DNA from: Nitratireductor sp.
GTDB lineage: Bacteria; Pseudomonadota; Alphaproteobacteria; Rhizobiales; Rhizobiaceae
Direction: 5' to 3'
DNA length: 64,000 nt
NCBI RefSeq assembly: GCF_017794765.1
Contig: NZ_CP051236.1
Coordinates: forward strand, 1,643,601 to 1,707,600
Shown here: one piece after another, positions 9,701 through 18,352 of the stretch
Layout of the letters: each line of letters starts with the position of its first letter
Position numbering within the stretch: the first letter of the stretch is position 1
Position numbers and translations under genes: made by a program
The notes under the pieces: generated by a model
What the model saw: only the letters and a program-made list of their open reading frames with translations
Told to the model about the DNA's origin: nothing
Database searches by the model: none

Positions 9701-10897
9701 TCACGCTCCGTTTCTCAAATGACTGTCGGGGAGTTTGACCCTGGCGACGCGGGGACGCAGCGATGGCTGTTTGCGGACGGCACCCGAGAGTGAAACCGGG
9801 GCCGGCTTTCGCCTGGCCATCTCCTCCTCGATGATCTGCTGCATCCGTTGTTTAAAATGGGCATCGCTGAACTGCTGCGCGTGCCGGCGAATGTCTTCGG
9901 GACGGAAACGCCCTTCCATGGCCTCGAAGCGATGCACCGCCTCAATGAGTCCGGCCTCGGACTGTTCGTTGAACAGGAGCCCGGTCTGGTCGGGTACGAT
10001 CGAATCGAGCACACCGCCGCTTGCATGGGCGATTACCGGCCGGCCGCTCGCCATCGCCTCCACCGGCACAATCCCAAAATCTTCCGTTCCGGGAAAAACG
10101 AGCGCCCTGCAGCGGGCGAGCATATCCTTCAATTGTGAGAAGGGCGCCCGGCCCAGAAACGATACATTGGACCCGGCCAGCCGCTTAAGCGCCGCCATCT
10201 CAGGGCCTTCCCCGATGACAACAAGCTTGCGGTCCATCCGAGTGAACGCGCGTACGGCCAGATCGACCCGCTTGTAGCCAACCAGTTGACCGGCAACGAG
10301 ATAGTAATCGCCCAGTTCGGTCGCCGGCGCGAATTCATCGACGTTCACCGGTGGATTGAGCACGATGGCCCGACGTCGGTAATATTTGCCGATCCGGTCG
10401 GCCACATGGCGTGAATTGGCAACAAATGCGTCGACACGTGCAGCGGTGGTGACGTCCCATGCCCGCAGAGCCGGGGCGATCCACGGCATGAGCAGCCGGG
10501 TCGGCAGGCCGGCGTTGGCCCGATAAAAATGGTAGTGATCCCACACATAGCGCATGGGCGAATGACAATAACACACATGCGTTGCCTGCGGCCCGGGCGT
10601 GATGCCCTTGGCGGGGCCGGATTCGCTGGAAATGATCAGGTCGTAGCCCGAGACATCCAGACTTTCCAACGCAAATGGCATCAGCGGCAGCAGTGACTGG
10701 TAATGCCGCCGAGCCCCCGGAATCTTCTGCAAAAAGGAGGGGATGACCCGGTGCCTGCGAATCTTCTCCGACACCCGCCTTTCGTCATAGACCAGCGTGA
10801 AGATGTCGGCCTCGGGATACATGTCGCACAGGGCGTCAACGACCTTTTCGCCCCCGCGCATGGAGACCAGCCAATAGTGAACGATGGCGACGCGCAA
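9701..10897 (-). CDS. GT4-type glycosyltransferase (glycosyltransferase group 1)
   Basis: 398 residues from a TTG start at 10897, which gives MRVAIVHYWLVSMRGGEKV, the usual N-terminus of this family, with GGGAGAAG 4 nt upstream. The frame runs on to 11068 but that extension looks non-coding. The retaining GT-B C-terminal site is present: PGTEDFGIVPVEAMASGRPVI has the E-x7-E pattern (about residue 300). It should add a nucleotide-sugar-derived residue to the growing lipid-linked repeat unit on the cytoplasmic face. It is divergent from the ExoF-like export gene. Confidence 0.88.
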   Translation of the reverse strand: MRVAIVHYWLVSMRGGEKVVDALCDMYPEADIFTLVYDERRVSEKIRRHRVIPSFLQKIPGARRHYQSLLPLMPFALESLDVSGYDLIISSESGPAKGITPGPQATHVCYCHSPMRYVWDHYHFYRANAGLPTRLLMPWIAPALRAWDVTTAARVDAFVANSRHVADRIGKYYRRRAIVLNPPVNVDEFAPATELGDYYLVAGQLVGYKRVDLAVRAFTRMDRKLVVIGEGPEMAALKRLAGSNVSFLGRAPFSQLKDMLARCRALVFPGTEDFGIVPVEAMASGRPVIAHASGGVLDSIVPDQTGLLFNEQSEAGLIEAVHRFEAMEGRFRPEDIRRHAQQFSDAHFKQRMQQIIEEEMARRKPAPVSLSGAVRKQPSLRPRVARVKLPDSHLRNGA

Positions 10898-11219
10898 GAT
10901 GCTTCTCCCGGATTTGCCCTCCGGAATAGTGCTTTGAAAAAGCGCAGCAGGGCACACCGACAATACGGTTGAACCCGTGTCTGAAGGGCGCAGAAGTGCG
11001 CTCAAACGGCCTAGGAGGTCATCCGATCGGGCGTCACCCAAACCTGTGCGACAATCAATCTGCGTCAAAAGCCCAATGGGCTTAGAGGCTTTAGGCGAAA
11101 GGGACTAGCCGGACACCATTTCAACTGAATTTACCTTCCCCCGTTTCCGCTGATGATCGATGGTGGGGGAGGCGGCTTTGCGTCTTCCCGAAGGCAATGA
11201 ACACTCCGGAACGGGCAGA
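10898..11219. promoter_or_regulatory. Divergent intergenic region of the exopolysaccharide locus
   Basis: About 320 nt between oppositely directed starts of the GT4 gene and the ExoF-like gene, so promoters for both left-hand exopolysaccharide transcripts should lie here. I could not assign confident -35/-10 boxes. Confidence 0.4.
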
Positions 11220-12551
11220 ATGAAGCAGGCAAAAGCTGGTCTCACCATTTCCTTCCCCAAAGCACGATCATTCGTGCTTGCGGCGCTCGTGTTCACTCTT
11301 TGCTTTCTTGTCAGCGGTGTCGCTGTCCGCGCGCAGGATGAGTTTAAGCTTCTGGCGCAGACGCGGGTCAAGATTGCCGTGGTGGAATGGGACGAGGCGC
11401 AGGGAGAGTATCGGGAATGGACAGCCCTGAACGGTGAATACACTGTCTCGCCTGCAGGCATGGTAGCTCTTCCCTTGGTGGGCCAGCTCAAGGCGGATGG
11501 CAAAACCTCTCAGGAGCTTGCCGGTGAAATCGCGGCAGCACTTCAAAAGAGAACGGGACTGATTGCGCCGCCCGCCACCACGGTGGAAGTGGTGCGTTAC
11601 CCGCCTGTATTCGTCACCGGGAGTGTGGAACGGCCGGGAGAGTTTGAGTTCAAGCCGGGGCTTAACGTTTTGCAGGCTCTGGCGATGGCCGGCGGCCGTG
11701 TCCGCAGGTCTGATCAGGCAGGTGGCTATTCCGAACTCGAGCAGATCCGCTACGCGGGTGAGATCGGACGTATCGATCTTCAGCTCCTTCAGCTCACGAT
11801 CCGTAGAGAACGGCTCGAAACAGAACTGATCGAGGGCGAGAGTGTCGATTTTGATGCAGCGCTGCAGGGACGCCCCCTGGCCGGCCACGCAGCGCAATTC
11901 GTGCGGGATGAGCGGGCGATATTCGAAGCCCGCCGCAACGCCTATGAGCGCCAGCGCAACGCGCTCGACGAACTCGGTACGCTCTTCCGTGAGGAAATCC
12001 GGATTCTTGGCGAGAAGATGGTGGCGCAGGATCGGCAGATAAAAATCGCCGAGGAAGAACTCGGCAATGTCGCTCAACTGGTCAAAAGAGGCACCGTCAC
12101 GAAATCGCGCGAAACCGGCCTTGAACGCATAGTGGCCGACCTGCAGTCCAGTCGGCTCGACCTTGCGGTGGCCTCGATGCGCGCCCGGCAGAGATTGAGT
12201 GAAACCGATCGTGATGCGCTCAGTCTCGAAGGCTCGCGGCGCACGGAAATCGGCGCCGAGCTGCAAAGGGTCAACCTGGAAATCGACGACCTGGAACTGC
12301 GCCGTGGAATGACGGAGCAGCTTCTTCAGGCAACCGGGGCGTCGATCCTGCGTCGTGAGGACAGGGCGTTCGAGCAGCAGCCGCTGCGGTTCAGCATCCT
12401 GCGCGGCGGTAGTGACAAAAAGCGTGTGGACGCGCTTGAAACGTCCGGGCTCGAACCCGGTGATGTCCTGGACGTGCAGCTGGATCTGCTGCGCGCCTCG
12501 ATGCCGCGCGCTTCTCTTGAAAGCGAAATGAGACAGGCGCGGTCGCGTTAG
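11220..12551 (+). CDS. Polysaccharide export periplasmic protein (ExoF-like)
   Basis: 443 residues, similar in length to rhizobial ExoF. N-terminal signal segment (VLAALVFTLCFLVSGVAVRAQ) is followed by a poly-export domain (about 40-125, YTVSPAGMVALPLVGQLKADGKT) and an SLBB-type segment (PVFVTGSVERPGEFEFKPGLNVLQALAMAGG). The C-terminal 250 residues are largely coiled coil (EARRNAYERQRNALDEL and following). It lacks a lipobox, as ExoF proteins do, unlike Wza. It should link the inner-membrane Wzz/ATPase to outer-membrane export. ATG 11220 is preferred over 11160 because it begins the signal peptide. Confidence 0.88.
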   Translation: MKQAKAGLTISFPKARSFVLAALVFTLCFLVSGVAVRAQDEFKLLAQTRVKIAVVEWDEAQGEYREWTALNGEYTVSPAGMVALPLVGQLKADGKTSQELAGEIAAALQKRTGLIAPPATTVEVVRYPPVFVTGSVERPGEFEFKPGLNVLQALAMAGGRVRRSDQAGGYSELEQIRYAGEIGRIDLQLLQLTIRRERLETELIEGESVDFDAALQGRPLAGHAAQFVRDERAIFEARRNAYERQRNALDELGTLFREEIRILGEKMVAQDRQIKIAEEELGNVAQLVKRGTVTKSRETGLERIVADLQSSRLDLAVASMRARQRLSETDRDALSLEGSRRTEIGAELQRVNLEIDDLELRRGMTEQLLQATGASILRREDRAFEQQPLRFSILRGGSDKKRVDALETSGLEPGDVLDVQLDLLRASMPRASLESEMRQARSR

Positions 12552-12583
12552 AGAATTTTACAGCCAGACGGGCGGGGCAAACC

Positions 12584-14851
12584 ATGGTGGTTCAGGAAAT
12601 CAGGAGGCTGACCGGGACGGAGATGGCGTCCAGGGAAAGCGGGCGGCATGAGGACTATATTTCCTTTCGCGATATCTGGGCCTTCCTGCAAAGGCACTTT
12701 CTGGTCCTTGCCCTTGCGTCGGCCGCCGGCGTGGCGCTTGGCGCGCTCTACATCGCAAATACGGAACCTACCTATACCTCCATCGCCCGCATCGTCATCG
12801 ATCGCGAGCAGGCGCGTATCGCATCGCAGGACGCTTCCACCGGCACCATCATCATCGAAACCGCGGAAATTGCCAGCGAGGTCGAGATCGTCAAATCGGA
12901 GGCAATTGCCCGCTCGGTGATCAGGCAGCTCAATCTGACCGAAGACCCTGAGATCCAGACGAGCAGCTCCTGGCGATCGGTCGTGCGCGGCGCGCTTGCA
13001 GCGACGCTCTCCATATTCGACCCGGTGACAGAGGACGGGGCGGAGATGGCGGGCGAGCCGAACGAAGAAGAGATCATGCGGCGCACCATGGCGGGTTTCC
13101 TGGGACGCGTATCCGTGCGCCGCGTGGGGCAGTCCTATGTCCTTGAAATCGGCTACACCTCCACCGACCCGGGCAAGGCAGCGCGCGCCGCAAATGCCAT
13201 CGCCAACACCTACATGCAGTCAAGTCTCGATGCCAAATCGCAGATCATCGCGCGCGGAGCGCAATGGATCGAGGATCGGCTCGTGGAGATTGGACGACAA
13301 GCACAGGAAGCCGCTCTCAGTGCCGAGCAATACAGGAACAGCAACGATATCGCCCAGGTCGGTTCCTCTGGCCTTGATCAGCAGCAGCTAGCCGAGATCA
13401 GCAGCCAGTTGCTGGCGGCGCAGGCTGCGACCGCAGGCGAGGAGGCGCGGCTTGCCACAATCAACCGCATGCTGGCCGGGGAACTGCCTGACAGTTATGT
13501 AGGCGATGCGTTGAGCAACACCGAAATCAACCGTCTGAGAGCGGAACTCGGAGCGGCGCGTACGCGGCTTGAGACCTTGCAGACCCGCTATGGCTCCAAT
13601 AGTGAACCGACCCTGGCGGCAAAGTCGGAGATCGCGCGGCTGGAAGCGCAGATCAACACCGAACTCGTTCGCATTCAAGGTGTCTACAAATCCAATCTCG
13701 ACACCGCGCAGGCCCGCGAGGAACTGCTCAGGGAGCAGCTTCAGGCGATCAAGGGCAGTGTCACCGAAAAGAACCTGGCACGTGTTCAGCTTACTGAGCT
13801 CGAAAGCCGGGCAACCACCTATAGGCGCATGTATGAAAGCGTCCTTCAGCAACTCATCACGACACTGCAGAAGCAATCCTTCCCCATCGGTGATGCCCGC
13901 ATGGTGACGGCGGCGACACCCCCGCTTGCGAAGAACTGGCCGAAAACCACGCTCATCATCCCCATGGCCCTGATGCTCGGTTTTGCCGGCGGTCTGGGGC
14001 TTGCGGGCCTGCGCGATGTGCTCGACCGACGCATCAGTTCGGGCGAGCGTCTGAGCCGTGAACTGGGCCTGCCGACACTTGGCCATGTTCCCTTCACCCG
14101 CTTTCAGCTGCCCGGCAGCAAGGGCGCCCTTCGGTTCGTGCTGGACGCACCCTATTCAGGTTTCTCCGAGGCGCTGCGTGGCGTGAAGAGCTCTATTGAC
14201 GCGGCATTTCCTTCAGGTGGGCCGATCGTCGTGGGGCTCACTTCAGTCAGCGGCGACGAAGGAAAGAGCACCATCGCGGCCAATCTGGGCCAGCTCTATG
14301 CCAATGAGGGGCTGCGTGTGGTACTCGTCGATGCAAATTTCCGGAATCCGTTCCTGAGCTTGCAGGCGGCAAATTCCGGGCCAAAAGCTGGCCTTTCCGT
14401 TTATCACGGTGACGAACAGCCCGGTGACCCACCACCTGAGAAACGCAGGAAGGAAAAGCAGACTCCGATGGAGGATGGGTTGATCCTCCCGGTGCTTACC
14501 GTGGAGCAGATCCGAAAAGCTGCGCATCCGGGACATCGCTTTGGGCATCTGCCGGCTCTCAGGAAAAAGATCGAGGAACTCCGCCAGAACTACGATGTCA
14601 TCATCGTCGATCTCTCGACCTTCGCCACATCGGCAGACACGCGGGCAGCCAGCGCCCATCTTGACGGTATCCTTTTGGTTCTCGGCAACCGGCGCAAGAT
14701 GACCGTCGAATGGCTGGCGAGCGCACTCGCGACATTCGGCAAATCCCGTGTTGGAATTCTGGGTGTCGTCTTCAACAAGCGCAAAACCCGACAGTGGTGG
14801 CCTGCGATGGGGAGAAACCGGCTCGAAGCAGGAGGCCGTCATGCCGTTTGA
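12584..14851 (+). CDS. ExoP-like Wzz chain-length/BY-kinase-type protein
   Basis: 755 residues: N-terminal membrane helix (about 38-58), long periplasmic Wzz domain with coiled coil (about 60-440), second membrane helix (about 455-475), then a cytoplasmic ATPase with Walker A GDEGKST near 555, Walker A' VVLVDANF near 580 and Walker B DVIIVDLS near 670. It controls polymer length and export with the ExoF-like protein. The C-terminus ends without the usual tyrosine cluster of BY-kinases, so autophosphorylation by the standard scheme is doubtful. An in-frame ATG at 12623 is an alternative start. Confidence 0.88.
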   Translation: MVVQEIRRLTGTEMASRESGRHEDYISFRDIWAFLQRHFLVLALASAAGVALGALYIANTEPTYTSIARIVIDREQARIASQDASTGTIIIETAEIASEVEIVKSEAIARSVIRQLNLTEDPEIQTSSSWRSVVRGALAATLSIFDPVTEDGAEMAGEPNEEEIMRRTMAGFLGRVSVRRVGQSYVLEIGYTSTDPGKAARAANAIANTYMQSSLDAKSQIIARGAQWIEDRLVEIGRQAQEAALSAEQYRNSNDIAQVGSSGLDQQQLAEISSQLLAAQAATAGEEARLATINRMLAGELPDSYVGDALSNTEINRLRAELGAARTRLETLQTRYGSNSEPTLAAKSEIARLEAQINTELVRIQGVYKSNLDTAQAREELLREQLQAIKGSVTEKNLARVQLTELESRATTYRRMYESVLQQLITTLQKQSFPIGDARMVTAATPPLAKNWPKTTLIIPMALMLGFAGGLGLAGLRDVLDRRISSGERLSRELGLPTLGHVPFTRFQLPGSKGALRFVLDAPYSGFSEALRGVKSSIDAAFPSGGPIVVGLTSVSGDEGKSTIAANLGQLYANEGLRVVLVDANFRNPFLSLQAANSGPKAGLSVYHGDEQPGDPPPEKRRKEKQTPMEDGLILPVLTVEQIRKAAHPGHRFGHLPALRKKIEELRQNYDVIIVDLSTFATSADTRAASAHLDGILLVLGNRRKMTVEWLASALATFGKSRVGILGVVFNKRKTRQWWPAMGRNRLEAGGRHAV

Positions 14852-15755
14852 ACGTTATCCGGGCCGGACCGATCTTCGCATAGCAGTCGGCATCGCCACC
14901 ACCGGGCGCAGGAGAATACTTCATTCGGTGGTGCCGCATCTGCTGGATCAGTCGCGTCTGGCCGATTGCATCGTCATATGCGCGGCAGACCGTGATGACG
15001 TGGACGCCGATGCGTTGGGCGCATTGCTTGATCGCACACGCATCGTGTTCGCCGAACGGGGGCTATGCCGGCAGCGAAATCGCATTCTCCAGGACATGGA
15101 AGACGTCGACATTCTGCTTTTTCTCGACGATGATTTCCTCATCGCACCGAACTATCTGGAAGAGACCGTGCGCATCTTCCGATCCTACCCCGACGTCGTC
15201 ATGAGCACAGGTACGGTCGATGCCGATGGCATTCTCGGGCCGGGGATCCCGCTCGAAGATGGTTTGCGCATCATCCGTTCGCATTCGAAGACAACACCCA
15301 CTGGCCGCGAAAAGCAGGTCTATAGCGGTTACGGTTGCAATATGGCGGTGCGCCTGTCGACCGTCCGCGGATATGGCCTTCGGTTTGACGAAAACCTGCC
15401 ACTCTATGGCTGGCTCGAGGACGTGGACTTCAGCAGGCAGCTTGCGCGACACGGACGGATTGTAAGTTCTGAACGCCTCCACGGTGTTCATCTGGGCACC
15501 AAGTCAGGGCGAACCTCCGGCCTCCGGCTGGGTTATTCGCAGATTGCCAATCCCGTTTATCTGATGAGCAAGAAGACCATGAGCCCGCGTCATGCCGCTC
15601 CGCAGATCATGCGCAATCTCGTAGCCAACGCCGTCAAGTTTATCCGGCCCGAACCATGGGTGGATCGGCGCGGCCGGCTTCTCGGCAATATGCGGGCCGT
15701 CGGTGACCTGGTGCGCGGCCGCCTCTCACCCCGGAACGTGACCGTTCTGGAATAG
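14841..15755 (+). CDS. GT2-type glycosyltransferase
   Basis: 304 residues, cytoplasmic. GT-A fold features: RIAVGIATTGRR at the N-terminus, the metal-binding LFLDDDFL near residue 96, and the acceptor-side motif WLEDVDF near 190 (ED-type base). Inverting transferase adding one sugar to the repeat unit. GGAGG lies 5 nt before the ATG at 14841, which falls inside the end of the ExoP-like gene (11-nt overlap), so translation is coupled. The donor sugar cannot be read. Confidence 0.88.
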   Translation: MPFERYPGRTDLRIAVGIATTGRRRILHSVVPHLLDQSRLADCIVICAADRDDVDADALGALLDRTRIVFAERGLCRQRNRILQDMEDVDILLFLDDDFLIAPNYLEETVRIFRSYPDVVMSTGTVDADGILGPGIPLEDGLRIIRSHSKTTPTGREKQVYSGYGCNMAVRLSTVRGYGLRFDENLPLYGWLEDVDFSRQLARHGRIVSSERLHGVHLGTKSGRTSGLRLGYSQIANPVYLMSKKTMSPRHAAPQIMRNLVANAVKFIRPEPWVDRRGRLLGNMRAVGDLVRGRLSPRNVTVLE

Positions 15756-15763
15756 GGGGGATC

Positions 15764-17068
15764 ATGCGTCCGGGGCGGGTTGTCCTCATTAATGATCGGT
15801 CGGCGGAGATTGGCGGGGCGTCGAACCTGTCCTGCCTGGCTGCGCGGATACTGCGTGAGGCCGGCGTGCCGGTAACCTTTTTTGCTGGGGATGAACCTTC
15901 AGGAATGACGCAGCCGCAAGCGATTCATCTCAATGGAAAGCCGCTCGTTGAGCGTGGGCGTCTGTCTGCCCTTGCGGGCGGGCTTTATAACCGGGATGCC
16001 TACAAAGCCCTGAGGGGCTGGGTCGCCGGACACGACAAACCTTCGACCATCTATCACGTGCATGGATGGTCCAAGATTCTGTCGCCATCCATCTTTCGCG
16101 CCCTGATGCCCGTGCGCGAGCGGGTGGTGCTGCATGCACATGATTATTTTCTCGCCTGTCCCAATGGCGGCTTCATCAACTATCCGGCATCGTCCATTTG
16201 CACCCTCGATCCCATGTCGCTTCGCTGCCTGACAACCCAATGCGACAAGCGTGGCTATCATCAGAAGGCCTGGCGCTCCACGCGGCACCTGCTGATGCAG
16301 CGCTTCTTCGCACTGCGCAGCCGGCCCGCCAATATCGTCCTGGTGCATGAGCAGATGCGGGGCTTCTTCAAACGCGCTGGAATTGACGACAGTCGCATGG
16401 CAACCATCCGCAACCCGGTCGCGCCGTTTCTGTCTTCAAGGACCCAGCCGCACACAAAACACGATTTCTTCTTCATCGGCCGGCTGGAGCCGGAGAAGGG
16501 ATTCGAAGACGCAGCACGGGCCGCGCGCCTCGCCGGCGTTCCCCTGCAAGTGATCGGCGAGGGCGCTGGCCGTGCGCTTCTTGAGGAACGCTATCCGGAG
16601 GTGACGCTTCATGGTTGGTGCAATCGTGCCCAGATGGCGGACCGCCTGCGCGATGCACGATGCGTCATTATCTCTTCACGGGTACCCGAGCCGTTTGGCC
16701 TTGCCGCGCTGGAGGCGGTGGGGAGCGGCATCCCGGTGGTGCTTCCGTCCCATGCTTTGTTGGCTGCTGAACTGGCGGAGGCAGGCGCGGCATTCACGTT
16801 TCCCACGGGGGGCATCGAGGCTCTGGCTGCCAAGCTGCGCCGATTGGCCGACGACGACGATCTGGTCTTGGCGATGAGTGAAAGAGCCCGCTCATGCGCG
16901 CCGCATCTCGCCAACACGACGGAGAGCTGGCTGGAGGCGCTGTTGGCTCTCTATGCCAGGATTCTGGATGACGCGATCAAGGCACGGGCGCCGACGCAGG
17001 CGCCGAAAGAGCGAACGGGTGCGCAAGCTTTCGGAACAGCCGGCACCGCCCGGGAAGCCGGGGCTTGA
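15764..17068 (+). CDS. GT4-type glycosyltransferase
   Basis: 434 residues. N-terminal acceptor domain (SAEIGGASNLSCLAARIL), a Cys-containing middle stretch, and a GT-B donor domain with FFIGRLEPEKGFEDAARAA near 232 and the E-x7-E site VPEPFGLAALEAVGSG near 308. A GGGGGG ribosome site precedes ATG 15764, 8 nt after the GT2 stop. Residues after about 405 are low complexity and probably disordered. Together with the GT2, the other GT4 and the ExoY-like enzyme this gives four visible sugar transferases, enough for a short repeat unit. Confidence 0.88.
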   Translation: MRPGRVVLINDRSAEIGGASNLSCLAARILREAGVPVTFFAGDEPSGMTQPQAIHLNGKPLVERGRLSALAGGLYNRDAYKALRGWVAGHDKPSTIYHVHGWSKILSPSIFRALMPVRERVVLHAHDYFLACPNGGFINYPASSICTLDPMSLRCLTTQCDKRGYHQKAWRSTRHLLMQRFFALRSRPANIVLVHEQMRGFFKRAGIDDSRMATIRNPVAPFLSSRTQPHTKHDFFFIGRLEPEKGFEDAARAARLAGVPLQVIGEGAGRALLEERYPEVTLHGWCNRAQMADRLRDARCVIISSRVPEPFGLAALEAVGSGIPVVLPSHALLAAELAEAGAAFTFPTGGIEALAAKLRRLADDDDLVLAMSERARSCAPHLANTTESWLEALLALYARILDDAIKARAPTQAPKERTGAQAFGTAGTAREAGA

Positions 17069-17228
17069 TTCTAATGCTTTTGGCCACGCAGCCAGCCAGT
17101 CAAATGAAGCCGGTTAGTCCGGCTGCGCTGCAGGGGTAGTCATGGTTCGATTGTGCGGTGGATTGCACCTAAATGGCCCCGCCCAATACCCCGATGGAGT
17201 TATATCACGGGCTTTGCGGGGCCTTATA

Positions 17229-17948
17229 ATGATCGACGGCGAGGCAAACAAAACACCCAGGGGCGGGTTCATGCTGTACGCATATGATGATTCCGTAAAG
17301 CAGGGACTGGAGCTGCGGAAAGTCAGGCATTTCCGCTCTTACGTCATTTTGAAGAGAACGTTCGATGTTGCATTCAGCATCCTCGTGCTCATCATTCTTC
17401 TCCCTGCGATTGCGCTCATTTCTCTTGGCATTCTGATCAGCGACGGACGGCCTGTCTTTTATCGGCAGAAGCGGATCGGACGCGACGGCAAGGTGTTCGA
17501 CTGCTTGAAGTTTCGCACCATGCGACGCGATGCGGATCGCTTGCTCAGAGAGCTACTCGACCAGAACCCGGTTCTTCTCCAGGAATGGCGCGCCTGTCAG
17601 AAGCTGCGTAACGATCCGCGCATTCATCCCATCGGCCATCTTCTGCGGATGTCGAGTCTCGATGAGTTGCCGCAGTTCGTGAACGTGCTGCGCGGTGAGA
17701 TGAGTGTGGTCGGTCCGCGCCCGATCGTCGAGGACGAGATGGTACGCTATGGAGAGCGGATAAACGATTATCTGTTGATGAAACCCGGCATCACCGGTCT
17801 TTGGCAGGTGTCAGGACGCAGCGACACGTCTTACGCCGAGCGGGTTCAACTCGATGTCCAGTATTTTCACGACCGCACGACTTGGCTCGATCTGAAGATT
17901 GTCTGGCGCACCGTCGGTGTCTTTCTGTTCGACCGCAATGGCTGCTGA
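17229..17948 (+). CDS. ExoY-like initiating sugar-phosphate transferase
   Basis: About 239 residues, a bacterial sugar transferase of the WcaJ/ExoY class that moves a hexose-1-phosphate from UDP-sugar to undecaprenyl phosphate, the first step of repeat-unit assembly. One N-terminal membrane helix ([20 protein letters not shown]) precedes the conserved motifs [42 protein letters not shown] and [13 protein letters not shown]. The short form (no N-terminal multi-helix domain) matches ExoY. Starts at 17229 or 17271 are both possible; each has a G-rich ribosome site. Confidence 0.92.
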   Translation: MIDGEANKTPRGGFMLYAYDDSVKQGLELRKVRHFRSYVILKRTFDVAFSILVLIILLPAIALISLGILISDGRPVFYRQKRIGRDGKVFDCLKFRTMRRDADRLLRELLDQNPVLLQEWRACQKLRNDPRIHPIGHLLRMSSLDELPQFVNVLRGEMSVVGPRPIVEDEMVRYGERINDYLLMKPGITGLWQVSGRSDTSYAERVQLDVQYFHDRTTWLDLKIVWRTVGVFLFDRNGC

Positions 17949-17978
17949 CGAAAGGTAAGGCGCAGAGAGGATGACCCT

Positions 17979-18149
17979 CTAGAAAAGGAAGAACAGCAAA
18001 ACGGCCAGCCAGACGACGAGGCAGAAAACAACAACGAACCAGCGTATTGAAACCTTGGCGCTGATTGCCTTGAACGGCCGCGCAAGGAAACCATGGTTCA
18101 ACTGGTCTTGTTTGCTTGCATCTCGCACTGGCTGCTCATTGTCCGCCAC
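17979..18149 (-). CDS. Possible 56-residue single-membrane-span protein
   Basis: A short frame opposite in direction to the exo genes, from GTG 18149 to TAG at 17979, reading MADNEQPVRDASK at the N-terminus, then a basic stretch (RPFKAISAKVSIRW) and an uninterrupted hydrophobic helix of about 20 residues before the stop (WFVVVFCLVVWLAV). The order polar, basic, hydrophobic is what a C-tail-anchored small protein looks like. No strong ribosome site is visible. Rhizobial exo loci encode small ExoX/Psi-type membrane inhibitors near exoY; similarity in position only is claimed. The remaining sequence to 18352 holds nothing else I can support. Confidence 0.35.
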   Translation of the reverse strand: MADNEQPVRDASKQDQLNHGFLARPFKAISAKVSIRWFVVVFCLVVWLAVLLFFLF

Positions 18150-18352
18150 AAAGCATCGAAACTGGAAACCAGACTAGGGAAAACACACAAATTCGCGTCC
18201 CCGCATCGGGCATTAGGCCGTATCGAGCCTCGTCATCCACACGGCCGCACACTCATGAACCCCATCGTCAAGGACGACGAATCATCAGTGTTCCAGAGGA
18301 AATCGTAGCGGAAGCGCCGGCACAGGTGAATAGCGGCAGGGGGGAAGGCAAC

